Assembly: GCA_040954595.2 (NCBI GenBank)
Contig: CM082592.2
Coordinates: 8,866,001 to 8,930,000 of the forward strand
Source: Balanoglossus misakiensis
Lineage: Eukaryota > Hemichordata
Length of the DNA stretch: 64,000 nucleotides
Direction: 5' to 3'
The position numbers and the translations under genes are program-made. Below the pieces are notes generated by a model. It ran no database searches. It saw only the letters and a program-made list of their open reading frames with translations, and had not been told where the DNA came from. This document shows positions 11,863-25,445 of this stretch, piece after piece. Each line of letters opens with the position of its first letter. The stretch's first letter is position 1.

Positions 11863-14800
11863 TTATCGCCATTTGAAATTCCTGTACAGTTTAAGGGTCA
11901 TCTTCTGCAGTTTAGTGTCATGGCCACTAATATCCAGCGCGCTCAGATAGGCCTTCAGGGCAGCTTCAACGTTGCCATTCTTCTGATGCGACCTGAAAGT
12001 ACAGAATTATAAACTAAGTCATCAAAAGTGTCAAGAAATTTTAAAATGCACATTGGTGGTTGCACAATTCTGGCTGCCTTAAAGTTTTTTTTTACATCGT
12101 GCTAGGGACTCAAATCACATTATGAACATTGCATTCTGGGTAAAAGGACGCCAACTCACTGTAGTAACACAAGGAAAATCTGCCACCATTACCTGCCTTC
12201 CTTGACAAGACTTTTGTATTTGTTCTTGGCTTCCTCTGACAACTCATCGGAATCAGTCTCTGCTTCTGCCCCATCAGTTTCACTCCCCTCCTCTTCTTCC
12301 TCTTCATATTCTTCGTCATCTTCACCATCTTCACCTGATACATCGTTGACGACAAATCCATCCAAACTATCATCACCCTCTTCTTCTTCTTCTTCATCGT
12401 CAGCATAACTACCTTCAACATCGTCACCAGTTTCATCCGAGTTTTCATCTCTGTCACTCAACTCAACATCCTCTACTTCCTCTGCTTCCTCCTCCTCTTC
12501 AAAACTTTCTTCAATCATCTTTGCTGTTTTCTTCTTCTTGACCACCGTGATCTCCTGCTGCACGTCGTCATCACTGGACGTCTGGCAGTCAGCTTCATCT
12601 TCTGAAAGTCCATCTACGGCCGACTGGAAACTCTCTTCCGAGTCTGACTCTGTCCCTCTCACATCAACAAGACCATCCCCACTTCCACTCTCACTGTCCT
12701 GTTGATTCTCAATCTCCCCATCACTATCTGATTCCACTATTATTTGGCTGGTTGACGCCTCCATTTCAGAGAGACGTGACTTATGGGACATGGAACTGAC
12801 AGGACTGGTATCAGGCGTGTCCTGCACAAAAGCTACACTTTCTCGGTCTTCTTCCTCTCTGTCTTCCCGGCCAACCCCGGGGGATTCATCCACAAACGTC
12901 ATGTTGTAAACTTTCTCCCTGCTCCGGCTCAACTGCGCCACCACCGGTTCCAAGTTGGCATCATCATCATCGTCAGAATCCAGTATGAAAGGCACGTGAC
13001 TCACGTTCTGTGCGTATTTCTCGCTTGCTTTCTCATCTACATTTCTTTGCTTGTCACCAACATCATCATCATCATCGTTGTCTATCTGGAACTTAGACAT
13101 GTATCGGATATGACACGAGCTTCTCCGACGCTTCGCAGAGCTGTTTGCGCGCAGCCCGGGTTTGCAAGAACTCCGAGGGGTCTGCCGGTTTTCTTCCTCG
13201 TCCGACGAGAAATCATTCAAGCACACCGACTTTGACAATATCTCCTCCATCCTCTTCTCTTGTTCATCCTCAGTTTCTGGTTCATCACTGGCCTGAGGAG
13301 AAGGGAAACTTGCCTGAGTTTCCCTGGAGTGCACTTCAATGGAAATGTCCGATCCGGAGCTTACACTCCCACTGTCTTCTGCGGTGCTCTCATCTTTGCT
13401 TTCTTCCCCTGCAATGCTGACATGACAGGTCTTAGAGCCCATCTCCACAGACTGACAGGAAGAGGAATCACTGACCCTCCTCCCTGTCTCTGTTCCGTTT
13501 CCATCGCTCTCTTCACCGACATCCTCCTTGCTGGTATCACCCCGAGGCTGTGATTCCTCACTCTCAGAAACGCCTTCCCTGCTCTCACTGATGGACTCAT
13601 CACCCTTGTAATCAGCATCACCGTCGGCCCCGGTCTCGGAATCGTCTTCAGATTCACTGTCGATCACTCTCCTCCCGTTCCTGTTTCTCATCACCTTGCC
13701 GAAGCTATCATCCAACTCCTCTTCATCTTCGTCGACCTCAGCATCCTCCAACTTGTCCGTATCTTGACCTTCATCACTGCTAATATCCATCTCCTCTACT
13801 TCATCCTGCACAGCGACGCCCTCATCCTCCGAAGCGACCTCCTCATCCTCTTCTTGCATCTTGTCATCAACGTTAGAGTCAGAAGTACCCGCAATGAATT
13901 CATTTCTTTCTTCATCAGAATGCGACTCTGAATCTTCCTCATCAGAAATAACCGCGGCCTTCTCCTTACCCTTGCTCCTCAGGTTGTTGAAACTTTCATC
14001 ATGGTTGTCATCAGCAGTATCCTCTTCAGTTTCCTCCTGGTCTCTTCCATCATCGGTTATCTTGTCACTGTCCTCAAGCCCATCACTTGAACTGAGGGAC
14101 TGCACTTCGGTGTGTGACTCCAGAGTGCCTACAACATCTGCGGACTTGTTGATTTTCTTGTGAAGTGGCGACGCTTCATCTGGAAGCACCTGGTGCGAAT
14201 CCCGGAAACCATCGTCTGCAGACGACACGGCACTGCCTGGACGACTGTGAGAATCCTCAAGATCACCTTCCGGTTCCCCAGTTGAGGAAATTTCGTCTGT
14301 AGAGTGATCTTGTCGGTGCAACCCCAATTCAGCGACACCAGTTGACACATCTCCGCCTGCAGTCTCCGGCATTGGCTGATCATCTCTCCGGGGTGATATT
14401 TCTTGAATTGGTGCCAGGTTGATAGGTTTGGGAATATCGCTGGCCGGAATGTCATCCACCGTGTGGAATTCAAGGTCATTAGAGCTATCAGAACTCGTAC
14501 CAGATTTGTTTGGTTCCATTTCTTGCCCCTGTAAACACACAACAAGATATTTCATTCTTTACTCATTGTTGAAGTCCAATGGCCAATTGGAAAACAATGG
14601 ATCATGATAAAAAAAACCAATACCTTAGCACTTTCTGGGGAGGATTCTTCTATTGTCATGTTTGCTAAGGATTCATTAATGTCCCCATCACTGCCGTCTT
14701 GTTGCATGGTGAGATCCACAAATGCCTTGGGACTTTCCTTGTTACCCCTGCTGTCACCTTCATCATCATCGTCCATCATGGTCAAGTCCACAGTTTCAGT

Positions 14801-17800
14801 TTCCTTAACTGTGTCAATAAATAAAATGTAATCATAGTTATGCATCTTGTACATTTGTCATAGTTTCTGTTACCAGACCTCAATGAAATCTGAGGAGTGT
14901 CTCACAAAAAATGTGAGCCATCCACCACGTTGGATCAGGCCTTGATACAAAACAAGCACGTCTGATTAAAATATGCATTGCTTACCAAGGAGTCTGTTTG
15001 GCCGGAATCGCGGAGGACCATTGTCGACGGACGGCATGAACGGAGGAGACTCGGGCAACCTTCTCGGTGGTGGCATTGTCTCGACATTCCTGGAGGGAAA
15101 CTCTGTGTTCTGCCGGATGTTTTCATTCAACTGTCCAGCGAGGTTGGATTCATTGGTCAGCAGCTCCTTAGCTTTTCTCACCTGGGAGATGAGTGGAATT
15201 GAATTTCAGAATCAAGCACAGTGATTACAATTGTTGACTTCCATGCTGCGTGTGTACTAGTGCTTATATTGGTCTTTAGATGGCCACTTTTAGAGAAAAA
15301 AAAGTTTCCACTAACCTTGTCATGCACATAACTCTCCACTGTTGCATCCTGTGGGCCGTCCTCTTCGTCTTCCTGACTGAACATCAGATCGTGATCACTG
15401 ATTCCAAACACATCTGTTGGTAGAGTGTAAACAAAATAAGGTGTAAGTGTATACCGTAATGAGGTAATCTTTGCAAGGCAAAATAAGGATCTGACTGTGG
15501 ATTCAAGTCAAGCCGAGGGAAGACACGGATTCAGCTATGGTTACTGGACTTACCCAGTGAGTGCAGAAAAGCAATGTGCTCATCCAAGTCAGTGCTGGAC
15601 TTCCGGTCGTTAGAGTGAAGTTCTTGTAGTTGCATCTGAGTGGAGGAAACGTGGGGGTCATCCAGAACAAACAACTCCCTCAGCTGCTGACCAGTGAAGT
15701 ATCTGAAATAATCAGCGACACACGTGCCTGTCTGTAATACTTTGACTAATGTCAGTGCAATTTTCTGCCTATTCAATAGCACAGGTGAGATGGCTGCACC
15801 TACTGGTAGTCAGTGGTGACTATCATTTTGCAGAGATAGTAGAAGCAATTGGTAGTCAGTTGGCATGTGACTACTGATAATTTCGAACCCTGAAAGACAA
15901 ACACGCTGTTTTCATTTTATTACCTGTACGGGTCTTTGGAATAACCAGTGGCCTGCCTCGTGATGGAGTCCTTGAAGATCTGTCTGCGGTAAATTTTCTC
16001 CTCCACAGAGCCACAAGAGATCAGTCTGTAAATGACTACAGTTTTCTTCTGTCCTATTCTGTAGGCCCTGTCCACCGCCTGATTGTCTGTGGCCGGATTC
16101 CAACTCGGATCAACTGGAGGAGAGAAGCAGGCAGGGAGGAACTATTAAACCATTGTTCTACTCACACCCCTCGTGTCATCTTCTCAATGGAATCATCCTA
16201 TTATTTTCTATGTTGGATCAGCTCAATTTTATCATGCAACAGGGGCTGAACTGATGTGCTTCCACTTACAAATAACGACTCTGTCAGCTGCTGTCAGTGT
16301 CAGTCCCACGCCTCCAACTCCGGTGGTCAGAAGGAACACGGAATACGATGGATCTTTTTGGAATTTCCGGATTATTCTGTCCCTGTCCTCAAATTTCCGG
16401 ATGGTTCCATCCATTCTCATCACCTTGAAATGCTGACACGAAAAAAAAATCATAAGCCAAATTAACATCAAACAGATTCTAAAGATACACAAAGTCTATC
16501 CCCACACACATGTAGTACATGCACAAGATACTCACATGTCCTTCCAAGACTTTCTGAACGATGTCCAGCATCTTCCTGGACTGACTGAACACCAGAGTAC
16601 GGTGACCCTCTGACTTCAGATTGTTCAGCAAGGCGACCAGCACAACCATCTTGCCTGATTCCTCAGTCAGAGCCTGGTCGCTGATGTGTTCGATGTTGTT
16701 TGCTGCACACTCCTCAAGTGCAATCTCACTGGCTTGGTCAGAGGTGAAATCACTAAGAGGAAAAGTTGGCACACAAAAAAAAGAGTGTGAGTTGGAAAAT
16801 ACCAGTGTGTGAAACTGTCACACCCCTTTCACCCCTATTCCCTGTTACATGGGTCCAACCATGTAAATTTTTTAATATTTAGATACACATGTTGGAATGG
16901 CTTACCTGGTTTCTTCGCCTTCCAGGTTTAATATACTGCAGGCTCTTTTACTGAGTAAGCGTGGATGATCACAGATTTTCTTGAGAATATTCAACATAGC
17001 CAGTGGTGACCTATTGGTCATCAACAACTACAGAAATGAAAAAAAAAACAGGAAAGTAAGTTTAATCCCGTATATGCTTACATCCATAATATTTAAAAAA
17101 TATACAAATTGGGAGAAAAGAATGTGATTTAAGCAAAACTTTAAACAAATAAAATGGTTTTACCTCCCTGACTTCATCTGATGATGCCAGATCTCTGTAA
17201 ACTTTCTGTTGAATATCACTCAGAAACACCCACAAAATGAAGTCGTTTTTCCTTGTCAACTTGGCTTTGCTATCACTGACAATAAACAAAAAAAAATATA
17301 CAATCACCAGATGAATTGCTGGCTGACTTGATACAAGAATAGTTACTCTACTTTTTCCATACACAATTCAGATAATCTGCATACAACAAAAGAATATGAG
17401 ATCTTCAGTGATTTCTTACACACTGGCAAATTTGGGCAGAAAATGGTGTCTCCCATTGTTTATTGGGTGTCTTTACAGTTAAACATGTGCCCGTAAAACC
17501 ACAGCAAGTTTACTAGAAAGTGGAAAAGTTTTATATAACTCACGCTGATTTTCCCGCACCCTCCTCCACAGACCCACTTCCTTCCTCTGTTTCAGTTTGC
17601 TTTTTTTTCTTTTCCAGGGTCTCTGCCTTTGTCCGCCTCAGGAAGTACGGTGCGATGATATTGCGGAGACTCTCCGCCATTTCATTGCCCAGTCTTTTCT
17701 CCGATGCAGTGGCATCTTTCTGTCTGGCCTGAAATATGCAAAGATGGCGCCAATAGTGTCACCAATCACACGCTTTCTTACATGGTTAAATGGACATTGT

Positions 17801-19916
17801 TACATCAGTGGACAAAAACACGAGTGTAACAGCAAAGACGGCAATACTTACCCTGACAATGGGCGATTCATACTCCAGAGCGAATGTTTTCTGGGTGCCG
17901 AGCAGCCGACCTTGAGTCACAAAGTCAAAAAGCGCCCACAGTTCCTGAAAAACAGTGGAAGTAAAAAGTGAAGAGCACATGTGAACACTTTTTACCTCTG
18001 GTCGTCAAATCATTTTGTGACAGAAAGATGTCAGAATGTCCAATTGACAATTCTCACCTTCAGATTATTCTGTATCGGTGTACCGGTAAGGATGTACCTC
18101 CGTCTGGCTACGATGGCGTGCACAGCTTTCGAACACTTGATGGTGGGACTTTTGATTTTGTGTCCCTCGTCCAGAATCACATAGTCCTGCCACATTAACA
18201 GGTATGTACAAAAAAAGACGATGTATTTTAGGCATGTAAGGGGTTATCCTGGATCTGTATCTGCTGTATAATGTACTGTTATTCACTCTCACAGAGTTTC
18301 AGCAGTAAATGGCAGCAGCTTCTGGTTGCTGATGTGAACTCACCCAGACAAACTCCCTTCCAATATCATCTGCGCCGATTTCCTGCCAGTTGTTAGTAAT
18401 CAGACCGTAGGTGGTTAGCAGTACGCCACCACGCCTCTGCACCTTGGCAAGCGCCCTCTCTCTTTCTCTTTTACTGCTGCCATGGTATGTCATCACACGC
18501 ACTCCCGGGGCCCTGTGGAATAGTCATTAGTTATTTGTCTATGAATGTGTCAAGTTAAACCTTTTCCTATCACAAGGATACAACAAGTTTGACAGAAAAT
18601 TAAACTGTTGATGCAGTGATTTGCAAAGGCAATAGATGCTTACCACTTGTCAAACTCTTTCTCCCAGTTTATTATCAAGGAAGCTGGCATCACGATCAAA
18701 ACGCTCTTGACTCGCTCAGCATCAAAGAGTCCACTCAGAAATCCTATCACTTGAATCGTTTTACCAAGTCTGGAAAAAACACACAGACAAGATTGGAATT
18801 TCGCGATGGTGATGACCATTTCTAACAAAGGTCATGTGCGCAAGAATCAAAACCATACCACGTTTCGGAATACACAACTAATGTTAATTAAACCCACCAA
18901 AGGCCGTATTCAAAGAGTTCCAAAGAAACTAGGTCTCACCCCATATCATCGCCAAGTATTCCTCCTGCTTTCTTTTTGTGCAAAGACCAGAACCACTGGA
19001 TGCCTTCGACTTGGTATGAAAAGAGCTTTCCGGCAATGTCTCTGTGCAAGTGGAAACCATCGCCAAGGTTTGACATCCCATTCTCTTCTTCATCTTCCTC
19101 TTCATCCTCATCACCATATTCATTTATCCAATCCTGCAGTGTTTGGGGAGAAAAGTGTAATATTTCTTCAAAAGGCAGGCATCAGTGAAGCCAAGTAATT
19201 ACAACAAGAACACAAGAAATTATCAGAGTGTATTGTGAAGTAATATTCCATCAATCCTAGTCATACCTCAAGTTTCTTTATTCTTCGCTCTATTTTGTCA
19301 CTATTCTGTATTTTGGCAGCCTCGTGCAAGAGCTGCAGGGACAGCCTGGCATTTCCTTCTTGAGCTGCTGATTTGGATTTTTTCACCAGCTTGTTGTATT
19401 TGAGCTGATCTTCCTCTGTCAGGTCACAATCACCGGATCCAATTCTGTGTCGACTGATATTACTGCTCTGGTTTTCTACAAAAGTGATCGGTGAAATTTG
19501 ATTTTGTTTCCAGACTTGCTAATGATGTGATATCCTTATTGGAAAAGAATTACCCAGAGTTCCACGGCATTTTTGTTTTTATCCATTTTCGTTGAATACT
19601 CTGCAGAAGTCTACAAAGACATTTTTATTGGGTCAAAGGTTACATCCAACCATTGTAGACTCTGAGAGAATATTGACATTGGAAAAATACACACATTAGA
19701 GCTTTTTCTACTTTTAATGTGTAATGTGGATAAAATTGCAGCTCCTTCATCATGCTGGAATGATTGTGATGTAACACAATCCTTTTATCATGATGGAGGG
19801 ACTGCGATAAAACAACCTGTAGAAGAGTTACCTTTAAGAGGAAATTTCGTGTAGCTCTCTCTTGATACAGAAGACAGCTCCCTGGATGTGTTTTCTATTT
19901 CCGTGATGACATTCAT
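11863..19916 (-). CDS. ERCC6L: ERCC6L (PICH), SNF2-family DNA translocase, 1695 aa in 19 exons
   Basis: Exons (minus): 19832-19916, 19267-19475, 18940-19133, 18644-18769, 18344-18512, 18058-18186, 17852-17944, 17544-17728, 17164-17275, 16906-17027, 16536-16752, 16270-16432, 15924-16113, 15554-15702, 15316-15413, 14986-15181, 14624-14808, 12193-14528, 11863-11992; all phases agree. A TPR-like segment (about 45-98) precedes the SNF2 ATPase: DDMGLGKT (Walker A Lys166), DEGH (267-270), [29 protein letters not shown] and VDRAYRIGQ. The ISDHDLMFS motif and the C-terminal TPR ([23 protein letters not shown]) identify ERCC6L rather than ERCC6. The family acts on ultrafine anaphase bridges and centromeric DNA. 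A single 2.3-kb exon encodes a highly acidic Ser/Asp/Glu linker. This makes the protein much longer than human ERCC6L (1250 aa). Two VDLT motifs followed by acidic residues (819-822, 843-846) look like SUMO-interacting motifs. Confidence 0.95.
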
Positions 19917-20778
19917 GTTTGTTGTCAACAAATGACGTCTTCAATTAATGTGTGCGTTGCTGGTAGTTTAAAATAATTTACTTGTAAATCTTCAGGTCAT
20001 ACAGTGAACATTTCTGCTTGTCTGAAAAGTAAAATTCACATGGAGATCTGAGGATAACAATGATGATGATGATCCTGGGATGATGATGATGATCATCATG
20101 TGTTCTCAATCTCAGCGCTCGGCTAAACTGTGGCTGCACAGACCGTAGTCGCGCTTATAGTTATGTATAGTAGCCACCTCGTGTATGGCTTCGACTTGAA
20201 ACGTTCAAGGTAAGAATTGTATAAATGATCACCATCCACACTCACCTGTGAAACAGAATTCCCGCAATGTTAATTGACAACACCTCTAATTTATTTCATT
20301 CCCTGTTTGAAAAGGCCGCAAATTGGTCACGTGATCAGAAAGTGCGCCCTCGCATTAAGGTCACAGCTTGTTTTAATTTTTTCCCCATTAAAAAAAACAC
20401 GCAAAAACTATTGTATATACTAGTACATTTAAGATAAAAAGTCAACCATCCCCATGCACGTTGTATTCTTCTGCTAAACGAGAAAAATTAATGAAATAAA
20501 GCACAGTTCCTTTGAGTGCTGAATTTACAAACAAACGAACAACCAGGAAGTCATTGAAAACCACAACAGACGTCGCAATGACGATGTATTTGGTGTTGAA
20601 ATAACTTTCAAAAGATGTAATTTTGACATATGATAATCACTGTGGAGCAATCGAAGCGTCGACGAAACTTCGAGAAGTATTGAATGTTCGAGTGATCATA
20701 AAAAGTTTCGTGTTACGCTGTGCTGTTGCAAGTTCTCTTCCAAACAAGAAAGGAAATCCCTGTTTAGTTTCCTCCGAA
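19917..20778. promoter_or_regulatory. Head-to-head intergenic promoter region, ERCC6L/ESS2
   Basis: 862 bp separate the divergent start codons. The segment contains an 8-bp E-box palindrome TCACGTGA at 20327-20334, directly preceded by ATTGG (reverse CCAAT), and a GATGAT/ATCATC simple-sequence patch at about 20062-20100. These are consistent with a shared TATA-less housekeeping promoter. Both 5' UTRs must lie here; their ends cannot be placed from sequence. Confidence 0.5.
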
Positions 20779-23325
20779 ATGGCTCTAGTCAAAGTAGATG
20801 ACGCAGAGAAAGCTCTGGTTGTACACACAGATGCAACTAAAGTAAGAGAAGGACCAAAGAAGAAAGTCTTGGACGAAGAGAAGTATACAGAGGTAGATCG
20901 ATTATTACAGAATAGGCTTTCAGACTGACACTTTTGTTTACATTCTTCATTCATCCATGGAGGTAGTTTAGCAAATACATGTACCTGAGCTCATGGTTTA
21001 TTTTCATTTTAATCATAGGATTTGGAAAAGATCATTGAGCGAGACTTTTTTCCCGACATGGAGAGACTCCGAGCACAAAAAGAATACATGGATGCACTTC
21101 AGAATAATGATACAGAAAAAATGAGAGCACTAGCAATAAGGTTTGGTTCTACTAGACCAAGAAGACCAGATACAGCAACAAGCACTTTGCCTGGAAACTG
21201 TAAGTCACTTTACAGCATGTATTACAAATGCATGAAGTAAAACAGTTGATCTGAATACACGAAGTCAGAAGTTTGCATTTCTTGTCAATCTCATAAATGC
21301 CTGTCATATTCTGTGTCAGAAATCTGTAGTCCAATGAGAGTTAAAATCCAATGAAAATTTGATCTACTGCAGCATTTGTGGAGGCCAGTCCAGCTACTTT
21401 TGAAACTCCGGATGTGAGCCAGAGTCAAAGGTTATCACCCAAGAGAATGAGAGATAGAGATGTCAATCTTGACGAGGACTCTGTGACAGAAGAAGAAACA
21501 GTCAAAAAGAAGAAGAAAGGAGGTATGTTTGTTTCTATCCTGTGTGTATACAGTAACCAAGCATTCAGCATCAAGTGTTTGTGGAATTTTACTGCTTCGA
21601 AAAACTGTCCTGAGTTGTTTCTTTGTCTCCTTGCAGATGACTCGGAATTATCGCTGGATGCCTACCTGGCCAGAAACACCAGTGAAGACAATGCATCTTT
21701 TGCTGAAATCATGCAGATCACCAAAGAGAAAGAGAGAGAGAAACATGAATGGATGTATGACGCTGAGAAGGAGCATGCGGAAACACAGAGAAAGATGTTA
21801 GACGGAACTGATGTGAAGGCCATAAAGGGTGTGCATAGACCTGTGGATACGTGGACATACCAGACTAAGAATATGCTCATGTATGTCCCAGAAGGTACTG
21901 TGAGGTTATTGTTACTAGCAGCTGTGTTGTAGAGTAGACTTTTAAGTTGACCATGCCATCAGTTTTGTTTTTACATGCATGCACATACGTATTCATGTAT
22001 TATGTACATATACATACATGCACCAACAGATCAACAACAGTAAACCATGTTTGCTTTCTGCTTCACGTTAACAGGTGTTGAAGACACAGTGGAAGAGAAA
22101 ATTCAGAAAGAAAAACCCAGAGAGATTGTACACGAGAACACAAGATTTACTGTCAACCCATTCAACCTGGCCCAGCAGAAGGACACGTTAGCTAGGGCTG
22201 CTGCAGCCAAGGCGGCTGTCAGTCGGGGGAAAATTGGACCCGACGGTAAAGAAATCATGGCAGAGGAAACGCCTACTGTCGATGGGTATTCCTTTGTTGG
22301 TACACCATCCCCAGCGCCAGGTAAGTGCCAGTCAGGTTTATCTACCAGAAAATGTATAGACTAGATAAAATTGCAGTGGAGAACTAAATTGACTGATCAT
22401 GAGCAATTTATAAATCAATTGATGTGTGAGAACCAGGGATTGAGAAGGACGACTGTAACTCTTGTAATTATGCATCATGCATTCATACATGTAATCTTTC
22501 CAATACATTTCTCACAGGAAGGGATGGCGATGAGTCTCCTATGATGACATGGGGTGAAATAGAAGGTACACCATTTCGTTTGGATGGAAGTCAAACACCA
22601 GCATCTGGTCCAGCCTTTAGGGTGAGTGTTATTTTCAGGGGTATGTTCGGAGCTTTTTAGCCTGGCTCACATTAGTATCGAGGCTTTAATCTATATTGAT
22701 TGTCTCCAATAATTATTGATGTATCAAAATTAGATTCCAGATGTTCCTAGGCGAGAAAAGTTGGGCAAGAAACTGGCAGATAAGGTGAGCAAGTCTCAAA
22801 GATCCAAGAAGCAGGAAGCTCTGAAGAAAATGACTGAAGGTCTGCTAAGGTAAGTCCTTTTATCCAGAGAGATATAAATGGGTGCTGTTCCTCAATAAAG
22901 CCCTGGTGTTTTACAGAAACACATTTTGTTGAATGTACAAGGTAGTTTTCATTATTCATGGTGTGTATTCGCAGTCATTTATTTTTTTTAATTTCAGCCC
23001 TGGATTCAAAAGAATGGGTTCAGTTGAAAGAATGAAGATGCTGTCACCGGCTGCACAAAAGTTGGTCAACAAGAGTCTCGGAAAGCGGGTTGGCGGCGAC
23101 AAAGCACTCAGGGCGAGTTACACACCGTCTCCGCGGCAAACACCTGACAAAGACGCAACACCAGTCAGACTGACACCAAGCAGGACTCCAAGTAAAACAC
23201 CAGGGGGAAGTTCACTCACTCCAAAACTGAGAGACATTGGATCCGATGTTTCCTCCCTCACAGACAATCTGTTGGATTTGCCGCAAAGGACTAGTAGTAG
23301 ACCAAAAGCAACAGATTTCTTCTGA
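20779..23325 (+). CDS. ESS2: ESS2 (DGCR14), spliceosome-associated factor, 498 aa in 8 exons
   Basis: Exons: 20779-20892, 21019-21199, 21373-21522, 21637-21894, 22075-22320, 22518-22621, 22734-22849, 22998-23325; every junction is GT-AG and phase-consistent. Family hallmarks in order: KKKVLDEEKYTE; IIERDFFPDMERLRAQKEY; PATFETPDV; TSEDNASFAEIM; the GPDGKEIM and SFVGTPSPAPG segment; SPMMTWGEIEGTPFRLDG; ALRASYTPSP; and the extreme C-terminus SSLTDNLLDLP then ATDFF, as in human ESS2 (476 aa). The chosen ATG (MALVKVDD) has a purine at -3 and a G at +4. An in-frame upstream reading exists but lacks family similarity. ESS2 associates with spliceosomal C-complex components in the nucleus. Lys/Glu-rich, TP-rich disordered segments are visible. 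The 3' end converges on C1QBP. Confidence 0.95.
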
Positions 23326-23374
23326 TGTGTTGCATGTGGACTCTTCGTGGAAGTATATTTATGTTGTAATGGAA

Positions 23375-23380
23375 AATAAA
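23375..23380 (+). terminator. ESS2 polyadenylation signal AATAAA
   Basis: AATAAA 50 nt after the ESS2 stop codon, so the 3' UTR is very short (about 70 nt). It lies about 175 bp from the opposing C1QBP signal, leaving little or no overlap between the convergent transcripts. Confidence 0.75.
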
Positions 23381-23553
23381 GTAAAAATGTCACCAAGGGT
23401 TGGATCTGCTTTCTCCATTTCCTGTCAAGAGATTGTTAGAGGACATATCTGGCTGACGTCTTCAGCAAGGTCAAAGATAGTCGAAACGAATGGCATTAGG
23501 GAGAGCTAAAAACTTGGAGGTAAACACAACTTCAACGTATGGGTTATCAATTC

Positions 23554-23559
23554 TTTATT
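23554..23559 (-). terminator. C1QBP polyadenylation signal AATAAA (minus strand)
   Basis: TTTATT on the plus strand equals AATAAA in the minus transcript, about 300 nt beyond the C1QBP stop codon. Confidence 0.7.
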
Positions 23560-23856
23560 TATAGCAACGTTTTTGTGTGACTTGTTGATGGAAGTGTAGA
23601 AGTGAGACTAGCACAGCATGTACAAAGCCCGCTACAAGTTCTTGAAAAGCTGTCTTATTTAAAGCAGCCTCTCTGGAGCACATGACTACACAGTCGGTCA
23701 AATCACTTTCAGATAAAATGATCCTAGGTGTGCACAACCAGCGTTCAAAACTACAATACTGTCGGGAAAAAAAAACACAGGTGAAGCTTGCATGCCCAGG
23801 CACAAGTACAAGAATGTGGACAGTATAAAAAATAAAGGCTACACACTGAAAACAGG

Positions 23857-25445
23857 CTAACTACTTGAGATGGATTTCAGTTTCTCCAATAGATTGATGT
23901 AAAGGGAATGTTCCATTGAACTTGCAAACTCTGACAGCTTATCTGCAAACGCATTGTTGACGCCACGTTCATCTAGCATATTCATCATCATGTCGTAAAG
24001 CTCCTGTGGTGAAATAGTAGAACAAATTGGGATTAAGAACAGTGGTCGTGGTTGCTTTCTCTTGCCTTGGTGCTCAAGCAAAAAATGATTTTCATTTGAA
24101 AAAAAACCCACTAAATGATGTCAAATAATATCAACTTTATCCCCTACAAAATGTTGTCCTTACAAGTTTTGTTTGGCATGACATCTACAAATATTTGATT
24201 CACTCACCCCATCCATGACCTCTGACCCCATGATGTACGTTTTCTCATTCGTTTCACCCTCATGAATAACCACTTCGTCAATCAGGAACAGATCCTCTTC
24301 AGATCCTTCCTGTGGTTCCTCATCATCCACTTCCTCATTTATGAATCTACAGCGGATTGCAACCGTGGGCTTTCCCGATTTTGTGATGTCTACTTGGAAA
24401 TTTGGATACGACCTCATCTGCATAATTAGGTATATAATGCGGAGAGTCTGGGTTATGGTTTGACAGTGGTACATGCACGATTTTGAAAGACAGGACAGAA
24501 CTAATGACATGAAAAAATCCATGGTCAGTACATTCTTTCTGTGCGACGCTAACTGTTTCCATTGTATTACCGCTTACCGTTCCACTTGATTCTTCCTCGG
24601 CTTCAGGGCTTGCTTCGAATTCTACTGAATGGTTTACATTAAAAGATACTGTAATACTGCAAGACAATAATAAACATATTGTTGTTACAGAGCCATCATG
24701 ACTTTCGGACACACGCAAAACCTAACATCACTAATTACATGTAGATGCAATCCTGTGTCAGGGAATACTATAGCTAACTCTCGATAACCGAAGCCAGAGC
24801 CTGTTTCCAGATGACACGTGAACATCACGATTCCTGAGATACACTTACACTTCTCCACTTGCAGACTTTGTCAGTTTTCCACTGGATCCATCCATGGCAA
24901 CTTCATAGCCTTCCATCTGGGGTAATTTATCATGGGTGTCTTTCTCCAGTTGAATTTCTTTCTGGAGGTACTTCGCTAATTCCTTGTCACCTAGGAGACG
25001 GAAAAGTAAAAACTGAAGTTAAGAATGCCTGGCTGCAACATCACTTGGTGTAACCATGGCGACCACCAACTGGTGTCACCAGTGCATCCTCTGCAATTCT
25101 GTAGGGTGCCAATCATTGGTATGCATTTATAAGTAATATTTATTAATTCCTACGTTATTAGTTACTTGGCAAACGCTTATACGGATATTCACCTTCTGTG
25201 TGAAGTCCACAACAGCTACATCTTTGTGGCCAACCAACTCTGACACTGGCCTTTTGCACATCTTGCATCATTTGCACATCTTTGCTGTTGGAGCCGCACA
25301 TGTACCACATGGACCTGGCGAACGCTCGCGCCGTTTGGCCGCGTTGTGGCGATGCCAGAAGGAACTTCGAACCAACAGACGTTGCATTTGAGTGCCTTGT
25401 TTGACAGAGGAGTCTTGAGGCAGACCTTGCGATGGAGAAGGCCAT
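23857..25445 (-). CDS. C1QBP: C1QBP (p32/gC1qR), mitochondrial matrix acidic protein, 276 aa in 5 exons
   Basis: Exons (minus): 25193-25445, 24849-24990, 24578-24656, 24208-24417, 23857-24003; all phase-consistent. The N-terminus (MAFSIARSASRLLCQTRH) is Arg-rich with no acidic residues, typical of a mitochondrial presequence. A short Cys cluster, CSCCGLHTEG, parallels the CxCxCGxLHTDG region of the vertebrate protein. The MAM33-family fold follows: VSFNVNHSVEF, PNFQVDITKSG, an acidic loop, and the C-terminal helices ELYDMMMNMLDERGVNNAFA and LYINLLEKLKSI. Human C1QBP has 282 aa. The family forms a doughnut-shaped trimer needed for mitochondrial translation and RNA handling. It shares a 230-bp divergent promoter with TMEM120 and converges on ESS2. 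Confidence 0.95.

Noticed and set aside
12202-12408. Ser-rich plus-strand ORFs over the ERCC6L acidic exon
   Set aside because: GAA/GAT/GAC codons of the real minus-strand exon read as TTC/ATC/TCT in reverse; simple shadows.
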